Below are positions 43,330 through 56,400 of a DNA stretch of 64,000 nucleotides, piece after piece. A model generated the notes under the pieces. The model was not told where the DNA came from, did no database searches, and was given only the letters and a program-made list of their open reading frames with translations. The position numbers and the translations under genes were made by a program. Positions within the stretch are counted from its first letter, which is position 1, and each line of letters starts with the position of its first letter. The stretch is from assembly GCA_963922205.1 (NCBI GenBank), contig CAWUHX010000031.1:1054001-1118000 (forward strand). Direction: 5' to 3'. The stretch comes from Romanomermis culicivorax (taxonomy: Eukaryota; Nematoda; Enoplea; Mermithida; Mermithidae).

Positions 43330-44408
43330 CAGGCTTTTTTTTAGTCATTTTAGGGGCCTGGACCCCTAAAAGTTCGGAAATGGCTCCTAAAATTTTAGGT
43401 CTAGGAGCCATTTTTGCTCCTAAAATTTTGACATATTCATTTATATTATAGTGAATTGTAGCTGTTTTCATTCAATTTTAGATTTGAAGTGTTTTACAGG
43501 CTCTAAAATCATAAAACATCGAAAATTTTCCGGCGCTTCGTGCCGGATCTTATTATATAATTTTTTTAATTCGTCTATTCACTGTTTCTCTACAAATCAA
43601 ACTTTCTGGGAAAAAATTCTCGACGAAGGGAAAAAACATGGGGGTTCGACATGGAAAAGATGTATTTTGGTGCATTTGGTGCAAAAGAATTCTGGTGATC
43701 AAAATCTCAATTTTTCCATTTTTGTTACTATTATTTTAAATATGGAGCCGAGTTTGAATTCATGATTATAATGGAGGTGATTTTCATAAATTTCAAGTTT
43801 AATTTGAGCTTGTCAAACTTATGAAAGTATGAACATATTTTTTAGTTTGTAAAATGATATAATACATGTTTTCGAACCTTGTATGTTTATCGAATAAGTT
43901 ATCCTTAAATTGATTTTCCAGCATTTAGAGTGTCAAAATCTGAAAAAATTGTTGCATAGCGCCGGAAAGATATAGGAAACAACAGAACAATGAGAACAGA
44001 AGCTGCAATTTCAAAACCCTATACTTTTGAGTCGGAAGGAAATGAACTCAAGTGCAATCTTGGATGAAGATTTGTGCAAAATTAAACGAAATATCGCGTT
44101 TTTTGCATAAAAAATGTTCTTTGCACAAAGATTTCTCGGCCGATGTTTGTACGTGTGGAAAGATGCCGGTAACTGAAAACGCTGGGTCGAAATCAAATTT
44201 TGAATAGTGATTTTTTAAAACTCGTATCAACTGATTGAATATCTACATAATTTAATTATGTATATAGTACGTTCTACAGTGTGTTACAAGCACGTTTTTC
44301 AATATTCTTCAATTAAAAATTTTTTGCTCCCAAAATTTTAATTTGGCCCCTAAAAATTTAGGCCTAGGAGCCATTTGGCTCCTGGTTTTCAAACCAAAAA
44401 AAAGCCTG
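43330..44408. mobile_element. hAT-like non-autonomous element, family E (1079 bp)
   Basis: It starts CAGGCTTTTTTTTAG and ends AAAAAAAAGCCTG. A perfect 8-bp target duplication GTTTCAAT lies at 43322-43329 and 44409-44416. Subterminal inverted blocks (GGAGCCATTT / AAATGGCTCC type) are present, with no transposase frame. A fragment of the same family is near 56150-56260. Confidence 0.9.
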
Positions 44409-44416
44409 GTTTCAAT

Positions 44417-45316
44417 CATTTGCCAAATGCTTGTCCAAAAACAAAGTTCAAAAATTTGTAAGGCCCGCTGAAAATTTTTTTGAAAAAATTGAAAAAATCT
44501 TTATTTTAGGTAAATACTAAGACGCAATATCAAAGATGAACTGATTAAACCACGAGATGAGACATTCTAGATAGTAACAACTATTGAATGCTAACTAGTA
44601 AGTAAAGTATACATGCTTACGGTCGTCCTCGAGCTGTATTGTAGCAAGCAATTATCAAAATAATCTTTACCGGCATGAAGTGCCGTAAAATTTTTGAGTT
44701 TTGACCTCCTAAAATGTACCAGAATACATCTTCCCGACTTTAAAATTCTAAAAAGTTTTTCGCCATTCAGCGAAAGCACCCAAATTTTTTTCACATTTCC
44801 AGTTTTTTTCCGCCAGAATCACTGATTTGGCGAGAAAAAACAGTGTGTCCCCTTTACCGGTTTTTTCCTCAAATGGTATCTTTAGATTAAAAAATTGGAA
44901 ATGAGGAAAAATTTTTGGGCATTCTGTAAAATAATAAAGACATGCTTTTTAAGTGAAACTTTGAACCTCATGTATGTTTATTGAATATATGTTATTCTTA
45001 AATTGATTTTCCAACACTTTAAAATAATAAAACTTAAAAAATTTACGCGCTGGAAAGATACGAGACAACGCATAGAATAAGAGCAGAAACTGTGTTTTTC
45101 AATACACAGTAGTTTTGTGCCATATATGAAGGAAATGAACTCAAGTGCTACTGAGAAGGTTTGTGCAAAAATACACAAAAAATTGTGTTTTTTGTGTAAA
45201 AAAAATTTTCTTCGTACAGAGATTTTTTGCTTGATGTTTAGAGGCTTGTAACAAAAAACTGGTTGAAAAGTACGTTTTGAACAATCGTTTTTTAAACTCG
45301 TATCAACTGATTGAAT
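44417..45316. other. Spacer, no gene seen
   Basis: AT-rich. A GC hairpin lies at 44670-44686. The stretch from about 44940 to 45325 is a diverged direct repeat of about 43850-44240 inside element E, so it is probably another fragment of that family. Confidence 0.5.
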
Positions 45317-45324
45317 ATCCGTAT

Positions 45325-45696
45325 CATACTGCCGCATAGGGAGGGGTATGAGGGGGATATTAACCACCGTTTTTTTAACGCGGCGCTAACAAAATATCGG
45401 CCGCGCTAATGAAACTTTTCGGTTTTATTTCAGTTATTTACTACGATGAAAATATCATATATTTTTTGCCAATAAAATTTTTTGGTGCAAATGGAGTCAA
45501 ACTGCCATTAGCAGCACCGCTAATGGGTGTGCGGCTGAAAAAACTCTGGTATTACCTCTACCTAAAGTCCTTAAAATTGATCACTGTTTGCCTAATTTTG
45601 AGACAAAGTGAGGTCTTTAGTGGACATTTAGATTCTCTACCCCCACGAATTTTGAACTTTACCCCTACCTAAAAGATCTGACCTTGGGTACCTCTG
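45325..45696 (+). mobile_element. hAT-like MITE, family D, copy 3
   Basis: It ends GGGTACCTCTG like the other family-D copies, and is flanked by a perfect 8-bp duplication ATCCGTAT (45317-45324 and 45697-45704). The left end (CATACTGCCGCATAGG) has diverged. Confidence 0.82.
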
Positions 45697-45782
45697 ATCC
45701 GTATAATTTTATTACATTCAACAATGCCTTAGAAGCCTATATACTTCAATATTCTTCAATTACAGATTAGGAGCCATTTGGC

Positions 45783-46030
45783 CATATGTGCACATGGGGG
45801 GGGTCAGGGGAGGTAAACCTTCCTAACTGAAACCCTGCACACCCCTCCTTGGCCTGAAGAAATCTTCAAACACCACTCCCTGAACTTTTTTGAACCGAGT
45901 TTTTCTGATGATTTTTGTGTGGAAAACATGCTTGCAGAGCTTTTTTGTTTTTTTTGCTCACCCACCCCATTCTCCTCGATGAAACGTCTGAGGACCCTCT
46001 CCCCTGGAAAGTTCTTGCCGTGTATGTCTG
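45783..46030 (-). mobile_element. hAT-like MITE, family B, inverted copy
   Basis: Ends CATATGTGCACATGGGG and CTTGCCGTGTATGTCTG. A perfect 8-bp duplication CATTTGGC lies at 45775-45782 and 46031-46038. Confidence 0.9.
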
Positions 46031-46038
46031 CATTTGGC

Positions 46039-47360
46039 TCATGATTTTCAAACCAAGAAAAGTCTGTTGACCAGTGAATCATTCTTACCAGAGTTGTAAA
46101 TGAATTTCCAAACCTAAGACCCGGATAATATCCCATACTCCCCTATAGGTGTGCTCTGTTTCGATTTGAATTGAGTCATTTTTTAAAGCTCAATTCGCAC
46201 GTGCTTTCATCTTCTGCATGAGCCTCTCTTCACTATTCGTATTTACTCTTGTTTTTCGCTATTAATAAATTTCTTTGTTTTTTCTTTCTACAAACGCAAA
46301 TATTCACGTTGAAAATGTTTGAAAAATCTCAAGCTAGTGAGAGAAAAAAGTGAAAGGATTGATTAAAAATCTCTATTGTTGGTAATGCCATTGATCTAAA
46401 TGTTGAAAGTTAATTAGTTAGTGGAAGTAGATATTCTAATAGCCGCGCCTGATAAAAAAAATAATGACTATTAGTGAACATTTTTAAGATTTAGTCTTTG
46501 CCCTTTTAAAGTTGACCAAAATGTTTATTATGAACTTTTTTCCTCAATGAGAATTGTGTTCAAAAATTTGTTCCTCATTTCCAAATATTTCCCCCAAAGA
46601 CGCCATTTGAGGAAGAAAACGACGATGTTCACGACACTTTTTTTGCATGGATATTTTCACAATGTTCGTCAAATCGTTTTTTCATTTAAAAGTACGCACA
46701 GAGGCTTCATTTATGCTCTTTGAAACATTCTCATGCTTCTGCAGTCATCAAAAATAAAGAACAAAATTTTTGAATTTTAGGTCAGATCATTGTTTCTTTT
46801 TTCGCCAAAGCCTTGCTTTTGGCGAAAAAATCTGAAAATGCAAAGAAGATCTTGGTATCTTCCGCCAATTAGCGCAAAATTTTTTGAATATTTGAATTTA
46901 TTTGCATTTTGGCGCATTTTAAAGGGATTTTAAAAGTTCTTGTTGATTGTAGAATCCAAATTTTCGGTTGCTTACCTGATTATTGAATTTTAGTTGAATA
47001 TTTTTAATATGACACTGCTCGATTAGGGAAAATGATTGAGCTGACTTGAAGATTAGACATTTTATCCAGTAAATAAAGGTTAGATTCATTTTTCAGCATT
47101 CTAGAATATTAATATTTAAAGAATATTTTCATTCTCCTCGCCGGCATTAACAATATACAAATCCAAGAAAAGATACAATCACAACAAAAATATCTTGCGA
47201 TTGAATTTTTTTCCAATTGGCTATATTTTCATGCATTAGATCATTCGAATAACATCTTTTTTGATATTATTCGAATGATTATCCGACGGTCTAGTACTCC
47301 AAAAATTTAATTTTTCCTATTCTTTGGGAAAATTTGGCAAATTATTTCAACAGTCTCAGA
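46039..47360. other. Intergenic AT-rich DNA
   Basis: Repeat debris (TTTTGGCGAAAAA words near 46800, GCATTTTGGCGCATTTTA near 46910). No gene or bounded element could be defined. Confidence 0.4.
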
Positions 47361-47369
47361 AATAAAGAA

Positions 47370-47860
47370 AGAAAGAAATTTATTAAATGCAAAAAAACAC
47401 CAGAGTAAATAGGAGTAATACAGAAAAGCTCATCGACATCATGAAATTACGTGGGAATTGAGATTCAAAAATGGATCAATGTAAATCGAAAGCTGGTCAT
47501 AATGTTTGAACAAATGATCTCATCAGGTAAAGAATTCCAAACATTAATATTTTGCAAGCAAGGCTCATGTTTTAGAGCATTAGAAAGAAACTTGGATTTC
47601 TAAAATTTAAATGTGAAAAAAGTGAAAAATAAACCGGGAGGAATAACTTCAAATTTCAAAAGTAAAAACATATACGATAAGTCAATACATGTGGATCTTA
47701 ATGCGAGGTCATCAAGGCCATATTTGTTAAGGCTCTCCTCACAGCCTAAATGATTACAACCAAAAAGTCTTTTTGTAAACCTTGTTGAACTTTCTCTACC
47801 ATTTTAGTATCCCCAACAAGACAAGGATTCCAGAATGATGAATCATATTCCAAAATAGGA
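47370..47860 (-). pseudogene. 3' end of a non-LTR retrotransposon (Jockey/CR1-like)
   Basis: The minus strand encodes the C-terminal RT tail seen in Jockey/CR1-like LINEs: WNP near 47830, then MVEKVQQ, FTKRLFG, YGLDDLALRS, and finally NVWNSLPDEI (about 47530). It needs a frame change and has stops, so it is inactive. The 3' end carries AATAAA and a TTTC microsatellite (about 47360-47385), as expected at a LINE terminus. Confidence 0.75.
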
Positions 47861-48789
47861 AGAAAAAACATTTTAAAATCATATTAGCCACTCTAAATGC
47901 CTAAAAACCACCCTAGATGCTTAAAAAGCATAAATATTAAAGAAGCTGTGGATATTTTTGTGCAATAAAAAAGACTTGGCGAAAATGGTGAAAAAATATT
48001 GACCCCTCTCGCCAATTGACGAAATAGCCCATGTGAAAAAAGAAAACAGTTGCTCAGATAATGATGATATTCTTCCGACGCGATCGCGAACCCAAAAATT
48101 TTTTTGAATTTCTTTACTCTATAACGCTGGAAAAGGAATCTTTTCAAGGGTTATTCCGTGATTCAAGGTTTAATTTTTCTGTCAAAAATGATGTTCAGAC
48201 TTGAGCAAAGAGCTGATGTTTTCAATCAGCTAACTAGCTAGAAGATAATCTTGAAGTCAACGATGTTTCGTACATTCAAATGAAACAGATGTTTGTGAAA
48301 ACGATCATTGAATAAGTCCTGATTCTTTACAAAATGCATCAGTTGAAATTTTTAGGACAAAGAATTCAAATCTCAAGTTTTGTTGATCCTTGGCACCGAA
48401 ATGATAATTATCTTCTTATCACTGCTTAGAGTACCTAAAATATTTGCTTATCCTTGTTTTTGTTGTACTGAGTAGACTACAATGCAAAAATTCACAATTT
48501 ATCCTCACTTTCTATTATTATTCTCTTTAAACGCAGCATTATTTCTGAATAAGCCCAAAACTGCTTGAAGAAAGCATCTGCATGCATTTCAAACTGAAAA
48601 AATAAACTTAAGAATGATTGGAAAATTTTTTTTCTAATCATTTTGGTGAAATCAGCATGAAAAAAAGAACGCTGAATACTATCATTTTCTCCTAACTATT
48701 TATCCTTCCAACCAATCAGCTCAGGCTTCATATAAAGTCAGAAATTGAGAGACAATGTCTGAAAGAATTCAACTTCTTATACACAGAGT
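47861..48789. other. Intergenic AT-rich DNA, no gene seen
   Basis: Short repeat fragments only (for example a TTGGCGAAAATGGTGAAAAA block near 47977). No exon or element boundaries could be supported. Confidence 0.4.
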
Positions 48790-48898
48790 TGTGATAAGTA
48801 AAGAATTAACCCTACCTGAAAATCGCATATTTGATGTGACTTGATGCACTAGGAACGAAAATGATATTTATTTCCTCTGAAAATCAAAACTCGCATAG

Positions 48899-48955
48899 CT
48901 ACAGTAAGACGAAAGTTGGACAAAAGTACAGTAAGACGAAAGTTGGACGAAAGTT
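48899..48955. repeat. Tandem duplication, two units of about 26 bp
   Basis: TACAGTAAGACGAAAGTTGG is repeated twice in the left arm; the matching place in the right arm (about 53245-53275) has one diverged unit. The duplication is therefore recent and local. Confidence 0.7.
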
Positions 48956-49259
48956 TTCGATTTTTGACATACACTTCTTTTAACTTTAGCAAGTTTAGGT
49001 ACGTCATTGTTTTCTGAAAATTTACCCAATATTAAGCCAATGGATGGGCCACAATTTACTGTAAAATTCACTTGTGTAAAGTGCTTATCATTAATACAGT
49101 GGTGCTTGAAGCATCAAATTTTGAGAGCAAACGTTGTCATTTTTCACAAAAATCACTATGTATACTGCTAAAGCTCAGAAGGACCAAAACTTCCCTATAC
49201 AATAGATAGCTTAGAATGTCTTCTACCGGCTGACAAAAAATTACGGAAATTCATGTACT

Positions 49260-51452
49260 CAGGGTTCATAGTGACCGGGAAAATACCGGGAACTTTTAGT
49301 TGAACCGGGAAAAAGCCGGGAACTTCTTGCAGGAAACCTGGGAAAGTCAGGGGATTTTTCGGACAATGTCGGGGGATTTTTCGGACAATGTCGTTTTTCG
49401 GACAATGTCGGAGAAACATGTCAGAAAAGTGTGTTCTGGTCCTTTTTAGAAGGTCGAAACCCAAAAATTTTCCGCCGCTTTGCGGCGGTAATGAATAGTT
49501 TGATCATTGCTTGCTATAATCATGCTTGAGGGCGACCATAAGCATATCTATTTTACTTACTAGTTTGCATTCAATAGTTGTTGTTACCACTTAGAATGTC
49601 TCACAAATTGTCCATGCATGATCATCATTAGGCCGGAAAAATCAAATTCAAAATCACGAAATGATTCATATACAATCTATCATTCTTCATTTTAGCCAAG
49701 CATAGATATGTCAGCCATCGAATTTTTATGCAATTTAGGTTTTCCTCGCTTTGGTTAGTTTTACCATAATCTGAAGCAAAAATGAAAATTTTTTGTTTTC
49801 TCTTCATTTTTAATAAATTACGAACTGAAAAAACATGAATTTGTTCAGAAAAGCTCAAAAATGCATAAATAAAGCATATTGTGGCATTTTAAGTGGAAAA
49901 AACGATATGGCGAAATTGGCGAAAAAATGTTAACTTCTTTCCCGAATTAGCAACAGGGTGTCTGCGAAAAAAACAGTGCTGGCGACCCTATGTGACCTTT
50001 AAAGTATAGTATGATAGTTACAGGTTATTAAACTGTGGGCTCATTCCCCATTTGGCGAAAAAAATTTTGGGGATCGGATACAAAAAACATGCATTTTGGT
50101 GCATTTTAGAAAATCATAATCTAGAAATTCTATTCATGACTTTAATAATCATTATGATGTATTACCTAGCTCAGGCGCGGCTTTTAGCATGTCTACCTTC
50201 ACTTATCATTCAATCTATAATAGTTTTCATCATCTTAAACGTATTATCTCATGTTTTCATAAGGTAATCTTCAACGTTAATCTTGATATTTAATGAAGAT
50301 TCACATTTTTCCACGACACATTTTTTGAGAAAAATCAATACGTCAATTCTCTAAACTTTTTAAAGTGATTATTCTAATTTAGAATCAATTCAAAAGCTTC
50401 ATGGAATTAGTTTTTGGAAATTTATTCTCCACTTGATCATATCTTTTTGGCCAAGTTTATGAGAGTTTGGGAATGAATTACTGGTTTTGAAATTCTTCAA
50501 ATAATAAAATTCTAGAAATTACGACTTTTGAACACAAAATTCGAATCCAGTTCTTGCAATAAATGTTCGGAAAATTGATTTTCTAGCATCGCAGAATGTC
50601 AATACCCCAAAAAATTTTCCGGCGCTCCGCGCTACTCTCACTTGTCATCATAGAGGACTTAACCGTCGATTTCTCATGCAATTCAAAATCATTATGCTCT
50701 GGCATAATTTGTTGGAAAATTCGTTCCACAATGCTTGCAGATAAGAATCCGATCAAACTCAAAAATTTCAATTTTTTCCTCAATTTTAATAAATTAACTT
50801 CTCTTAAACACAGAGAAGGTTTGAAAAAGTTCAAAAATTCATAAGTAAAGCGTCTATGAGCATTTTTTAGTGAAAAGAACGACTTCGAGAAAATAGAGAA
50901 ACAAATTTCGACCCCTTTCCCCATTTGGGGAAAAGGCCCGGGGAAAAAACAGCGGTAACAGGAGAAAACTGCAGTGCAGAAACTTTTATTGAATGATTTA
51001 GACGTCATGACTCAAATGTGTTCAAAGTCGGGAACATGTTCGAAGTCCGTGGTTTTACCCCGATTTACCTGCTTTTGTTTTCATTAATTTCATTTTGTGA
51101 TTTCAAGCACCTTGTTTTTGGCTTTCAATGGTCATTTTTTACTGTTTAAATCTTTAGGAATCTGGAAAGTCAAAAAGTTCCCCGTTTCTAGGATGCTTTC
51201 ATTGATTGATTGAAAGCAACGACTGTTACAAGACTGTTTTTTACTATGCTCTAAACCTCTATTTTGCCATTTTAAATGGGTATGTAAAGTTTGAACTGTT
51301 CTTCTTTGATTCTTTTTTTGAATCTAAAATTTTTACGTATCTGTTATACTGAAAAACTATGTCAAAAACCTACCATGAAAAAGTGTTTTCACCTACCGGG
51401 GAAACCAGGAAAAAGCTGGGAATTTTGTTTTTGGAAATTGCGATGAACCCTG
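49260..51452. mobile_element. Nested 2.2-kb CAGGG-type DNA element
   Basis: It begins CAGGGTTCATAGTGACCGG and ends GCGATGAACCCTG. TGTACT is duplicated at 49254-49259 and 51453-51458. The uninterrupted arm at about 52920-52935 (CTAGCAGTACATGAATTTCC, inverted) proves the empty site. CCGGGAA-type blocks recur near both ends. It contains a copy of repeat R (about 50085-50640) and GC hairpins, but no transposase frame. The CAGGG ends suggest hAT, although only 6 bp are duplicated exactly. Confidence 0.85.
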
Positions 51453-51795
51453 TGTACTGCTAGAGGGTCGCACAACCTGAAGTTCTAACACTATCTTATA
51501 ATTGTATTTTCTGGAAGTTCCGATCTCCACTGTCGAACTATTAGAGCTTGATAAATTTTAAAAATAAGACAGTAATACAAGTTTTGTATGGTGAATATTA
51601 ATATAATTCCCAAACTCATAAAAAAATTAAATTCGCGGGGCTACAGGATCCCAAAGTTCGAATTTTCGCATTTTTTAGCATTTTTCTGTCTATTTACATG
51701 ACTTAAGATATATCGGCCTAGGCATTTAGTAATTTTATTATTGACTGTGTATTTGACACAGAATTCAATGTTCTATAATGTGGTATGAAAGTGGT

Positions 51796-52594
51796 GGTGA
51801 AGTGGGAAGTTTGGCCGTTCGTAAATCAAAATAATAAATAGCTTTCTACGCTGCAAATGGAACAAATATTGTAGAAGATGGGCACTCAAAAGTCAGAGAA
51901 GATATAAAATGCTCACAGCAAAGCAGAAGCAGTTTCTACTGAGCAAGTTTGATGAAGGAATCCATCTCAAACAAGTTTTATGCTGAAATGATATCCAGGC
52001 TGATGCACAAAAATGGACAGTTTTCCAAGGATGAATTTCTAACAGGCCAACAAATTTAAAGCTTCTGGTCACAGTCGCTGTTGTGAAGACCAAGCAACAT
52101 ACTGTGATCCTGCTGAAGCAGACAGTTTGTGTGAAGAAGATGAAGCTGAAGCTATGAACAACCCAGCAGTAAATGACTTGAATTTGCCGATGGAATGTGA
52201 ATTGCTCCAAACTGATTGCTTTGAAAGCTTCTGATGCTTTGTTTTTTTACTTGTGTTCAAACTTCCAATAATTCCCTATTATCTCAACTGGAACATGAAA
52301 TTTCAAGAAAAGTAAACATTTATTGATCAAAAATTAAAAATTAAAATTCATCAACTGTAGTAGATTTTTGCAGATTTAACACCCTAGCAGTACACAAACT
52401 TTGGAATTTTTTTGTATGCAACTAGCAGACATCGCAATATATCCACTGTATAGGGAAATTTTGGCTGCTTTTGGCTTTAGCAGTACATATTGTCATTTTC
52501 GTGAGGAGAAACTTGCATTTTCACCATTTTTACGGTCTGATTTTTGACATTTTAAAACTTCCTAAAAAGTGTAAAATGCACAATGCGGAAAACA
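51796..52594. other. Centre of the foldback element
   Basis: On the + strand 51930-52090 shows fragments of a former reading frame (LLSKFDEGIHLKQVL, then EMISRLMHKNGQFSKDEFLT, then QQI and SFWSQS). These resemble the C-terminal part of a transposon protein but need frame changes. No intact gene. Confidence 0.4.
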
Positions 52595-53441
52595 TTTTCA
52601 TACCACATCACAGAGCATTGTATTCTGTATCAAATAGACAGTCAATAATAAAATTACTATATGCCTAGGCCGATATATCTCAAGTCACGTTAATAGACAG
52701 AAAAATGCTAAAAAATGCGAAAATTCAAAAGTTTGGGATACTGTAGCCCGGCGAATTTTATTTTTTTATGAGTTTGGGAATTATATTAATATTCACCATA
52801 CAAAACTTGTATTACTTTCCCATTTTTAAAATTTATCAAGTTTTAGTAGTTCCACAGTGGAGGTTGGAACTCAAATTCAGTTATAAGATCTATCGAACTT
52901 CAGGTTGTGCGACCCTCTAGCAGTACATGAATTTCCGTAATTTTTGTCGGCAGGTAGAAGACATTGGAAGCTATCTATTGTATAGGGAATTTTTTGTTCC
53001 TTCTGGGCTTTAGCAGTATATATGGTGACTTTTGTGGAAGAATGACAATTTTTGCTCTCAAAATTTGATATTCTAAGCACCACTGTATTCTTGATAAGCA
53101 CTTTACACTAATGAATCCTACAGTAAATTGTGGCCCATCCATTGGCCTAATATTGGGTAAATTTTCAGAACACGATGTCTGATATACGGGAACTTGCAAA
53201 AGTTAAAAGAAGTGTATGTCAAAAATCGAAAAAATCGAAAATTTTCAACTTTCGTCTTACTGTAACTATGCGAGTTTTGATTTTCAGACGAAATGAATAT
53301 CATTTTCGTTCCTAGCGCATCAAGTTACACCAATATGTGGTTTTCAGGTAGGATTAATTCTTTACTTATAACAACAAAGCTGAATCCTCTCAGAAATCGT
53401 GTCTTATTGTGTATTGTGTATAATCTTCAATCTTATAGAAT

Positions 53442-56400
53442 ATGGATCCTACATCCGCTGACGTTGATGATGATCATTGCAATCAAAAGCGTGCCCAAAA
53501 ATTGCTCATTTCGGCTAAAGAAAGCGCCGACCCTTCGGCCGTTTTATCTTCATTTCGAAAATTGCGTTACTGTTTGACCGACGAACAATCGTGCTCCAAT
53601 TTTCGTTTAAACGACGGCTTATCAAATTTGATGGTTCTATTGAAGAAATTTACGCGCGAATTCGTATCAATTTTAAATAAAAAGATGAGAAACGAAGAAA
53701 AAGGGGAAACGTCGGAATCAAACGAGGTAAATCTATCGAAATCTATATCGGAAATATTGGGGTTATTGGCCAACTGTAGTTATATGGACAACGGAGCGAA
53801 AATTGTTTTGACAACGATTACGACGTTATCTTCGATTTGTAAGTTCGCATAAATAACATGTTCCTTCGCGAAAAATATTAACATATTTACCTACAATTAA
53901 AACGTATAGTTTTCTGTGAATGACAAAGCAAAAAAGCTTTTTTCTAATCTCATATCGACTTTCCTAATACTATTTTTTTCGTCAAAAATTCAATCATTTG
54001 TTGTTTACATATAGTTTTTATTTTTTCATCCAGCATCATTGCTTCAACTGGAAAATCTCCCGCTCTCAATCGTTGCTCCAATTTTTCGATTTTTGGGAAA
54101 TGTTACGGATCAAAATGAATGTGCGAAATCAATTATTACTTCTAAATTGATTCCGTTCGTTATTCGCTGGATGAACAAATTAACGACCTTTCCGGACAAC
54201 GATGATAAATCATTGAAAAACGAACGTTATTCCAATTTTAAGACGTTGTCCTTAATTTTACGTTTTTTCAATCGTCTGTCTTCGATTTCGACATCTACCG
54301 GTTATTATTTGATAAAAGAAGATTTGGCTTATCACCTAGCCAAATTTTTGAACCCCCAAGAAAAGTTTTATCAAGCGAATTTGGAAGTGGTGAAGATTAT
54401 TCTTGATATATTATTGAAATTACTTCCGGCCGACTATTGCAATTTTCCTGAACAGCTAATCAGGGCTCAGGCGTGTGAAGAAATTTTGGTAATCGCAACG
54501 CGTAAGATAGATGTCAATGTTGAAGAAGATTATAGCTTAAAAAATAAAGTGAAAAAGTCGGCGCAAGATTTATTATTTTCTTGTATACGGGAACATAGCG
54601 ATTTGAGAATAGATCTGTCGAAATTCGGCGTCGTAGAATATTTAAGAGATGTCGTCTCATCTAAATGCACGAAATTATCCGAAACTTGTTTCTTACTTCT
54701 GTGCAAGTTTTGCTCCGACGGATTTATTCGCGTGAAGTTACGATCTTCGGACACTCTAAGGGTTTTATTGGACTTTTTTCGTAATTTGATAATTTTGGAG
54801 GAGCCGTCGTCGGAAACATTTCGCATTGACTTGATCGGTGAATTAATCAACGCCTTTTCTTCATTTTCGTACGACGAGAACGGTTTAGAATGTATTTTAA
54901 AATGGCGATATGATAATACGGACGACAATTTATTGAGTTTATACGCTAAAATTTTAGAAAAATTTACGGAAGAAAATCTTTGTCCGGCTTCGCATACATC
55001 AGAAAACGATGAAAAAAATGACAATTTGAAACGGGTTAAAAGTTGCGATTCTTTAAGTAATAAGAAGCACACACATTTTCGTAAAAATTTTGCCAACGAA
55101 GACATGAATTTTTACAAAAGCCAAGCTGGTATAAGAACCAGTTATTCGTTCTCCTCTCCCTCGGGCGGTTATAGTCCACCGGCGCCTGGGTCCGCTTACG
55201 CTTCGCCGTGCTATAGTCCGCCGGCGGTCGGATTATCATGGGCGCCGAATAACGGGGGTGTCAATCAATACCCGTCCTATATATCACCAAACCGAGCCAG
55301 CCCTCCGGGTAATAGCAATTTCGTGTGGAGTCCCAGTCCGTGCCATAATCTGGAACTTTGTTGGAGTCCGACTTATTCGGCCGCCGGGGCCAGGTCGCCC
55401 GCCACCTGTTCTGATACGCCATTAACCTACGATCGTTATAGTGAGTTCCTTTGGAATCTCTGCGTTTAAAAAAATCAGCTCGTACAATCTAAGTATGTGT
55501 CCAAATCATGAAATCAGCATCAGTTATCGTAGATAAAAAACTAGAAAAATTCTCATGACCGGAACAAAATATTGTCACACTCATGAATCCTTTAGTGCAT
55601 ACATGTAATGGGGCCCGACGTCTGGAGGCGGGGTCAGTGTCCCTAAATTTTAGGGGGAAGCGTCCCTGAAGAAAAAGAAATTTGATTTTTTCACAAAAAA
55701 ATACCGTAAAAATGTATTTTTTGGCGCCAAGCGCCGAGAAAATTGACGTTTTGGGCCGTTTTTTGTTCGAAAATTGACATGTTTCATTATTTTTCCTACA
55801 AAAAGTATGGGGGCCCCTACGACTATCATATTACTAGCCATGTGATTGGAAAATCCTGGGAGTTGTTCAATGTCTAGCCATATGGTCGGCAATTTCTGGG
55901 GGGGGTTCCTATCGCACTTCCCCCCCCCCCAATTACGTGTATGCTTTTGTGAAAAATTTCCAGTAAACAGACTCGATATGTTTGTATTTGTTCTTATTTT
56001 GTATATACTAAAAAAAGTTTAGTTCTAACTGGAATACATAAACTTTCTAGAAAACATGCTTATAGTCGCAAAACTGCAAAACAAATGTTTCCAAATTAAC
56101 TCAAAAAATTAAAGTTATAAAAGAATGAAAAATTATATATTAGGTGCAAGCTTTTTTTGCTTTGAAAATCGTGAGCCAAATGGCTCCTAGGCCTAAATTT
56201 TTAGGAGCTAAATTTAAATTTTGAGGCCAAAAATTTATAATAGAAGAATATCGAAAAATAGGTTTAGAATCCGTAGTTCTTGCTCAACTGAAGCTCCAAA
56301 TCGTGATACTGGGCCACAAAAATTAAGAAAAAAGGACACGTCCTGTAAATTTCAAGTTTAAAATTCCCAAGCTGTCTTCTTTTCTACGTGTTTCCATGAT

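Larger units (their letters stand above)
48790..53390. mobile_element. Foldback element with arms of about 0.8 kb, interrupted
   Basis: The right arm (about 52595-53390) is the inverted copy of 48790-49259 joined to 51453-51795. The left arm is split by a separate 2.2-kb insertion. Shared landmarks include TAAGTAAAGAATTAA/CCCTACCTG near the outer ends, CCAATGGATGGGCCACAATTTACTGTA, and CGCACAACCTGAAGTTC with GGCCTAGGC toward the inside. Outer target duplications are not clear. The right end lies about 50 bp from the start codon of the ARMC5-like gene, so promoter effects are possible. Confidence 0.85.
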
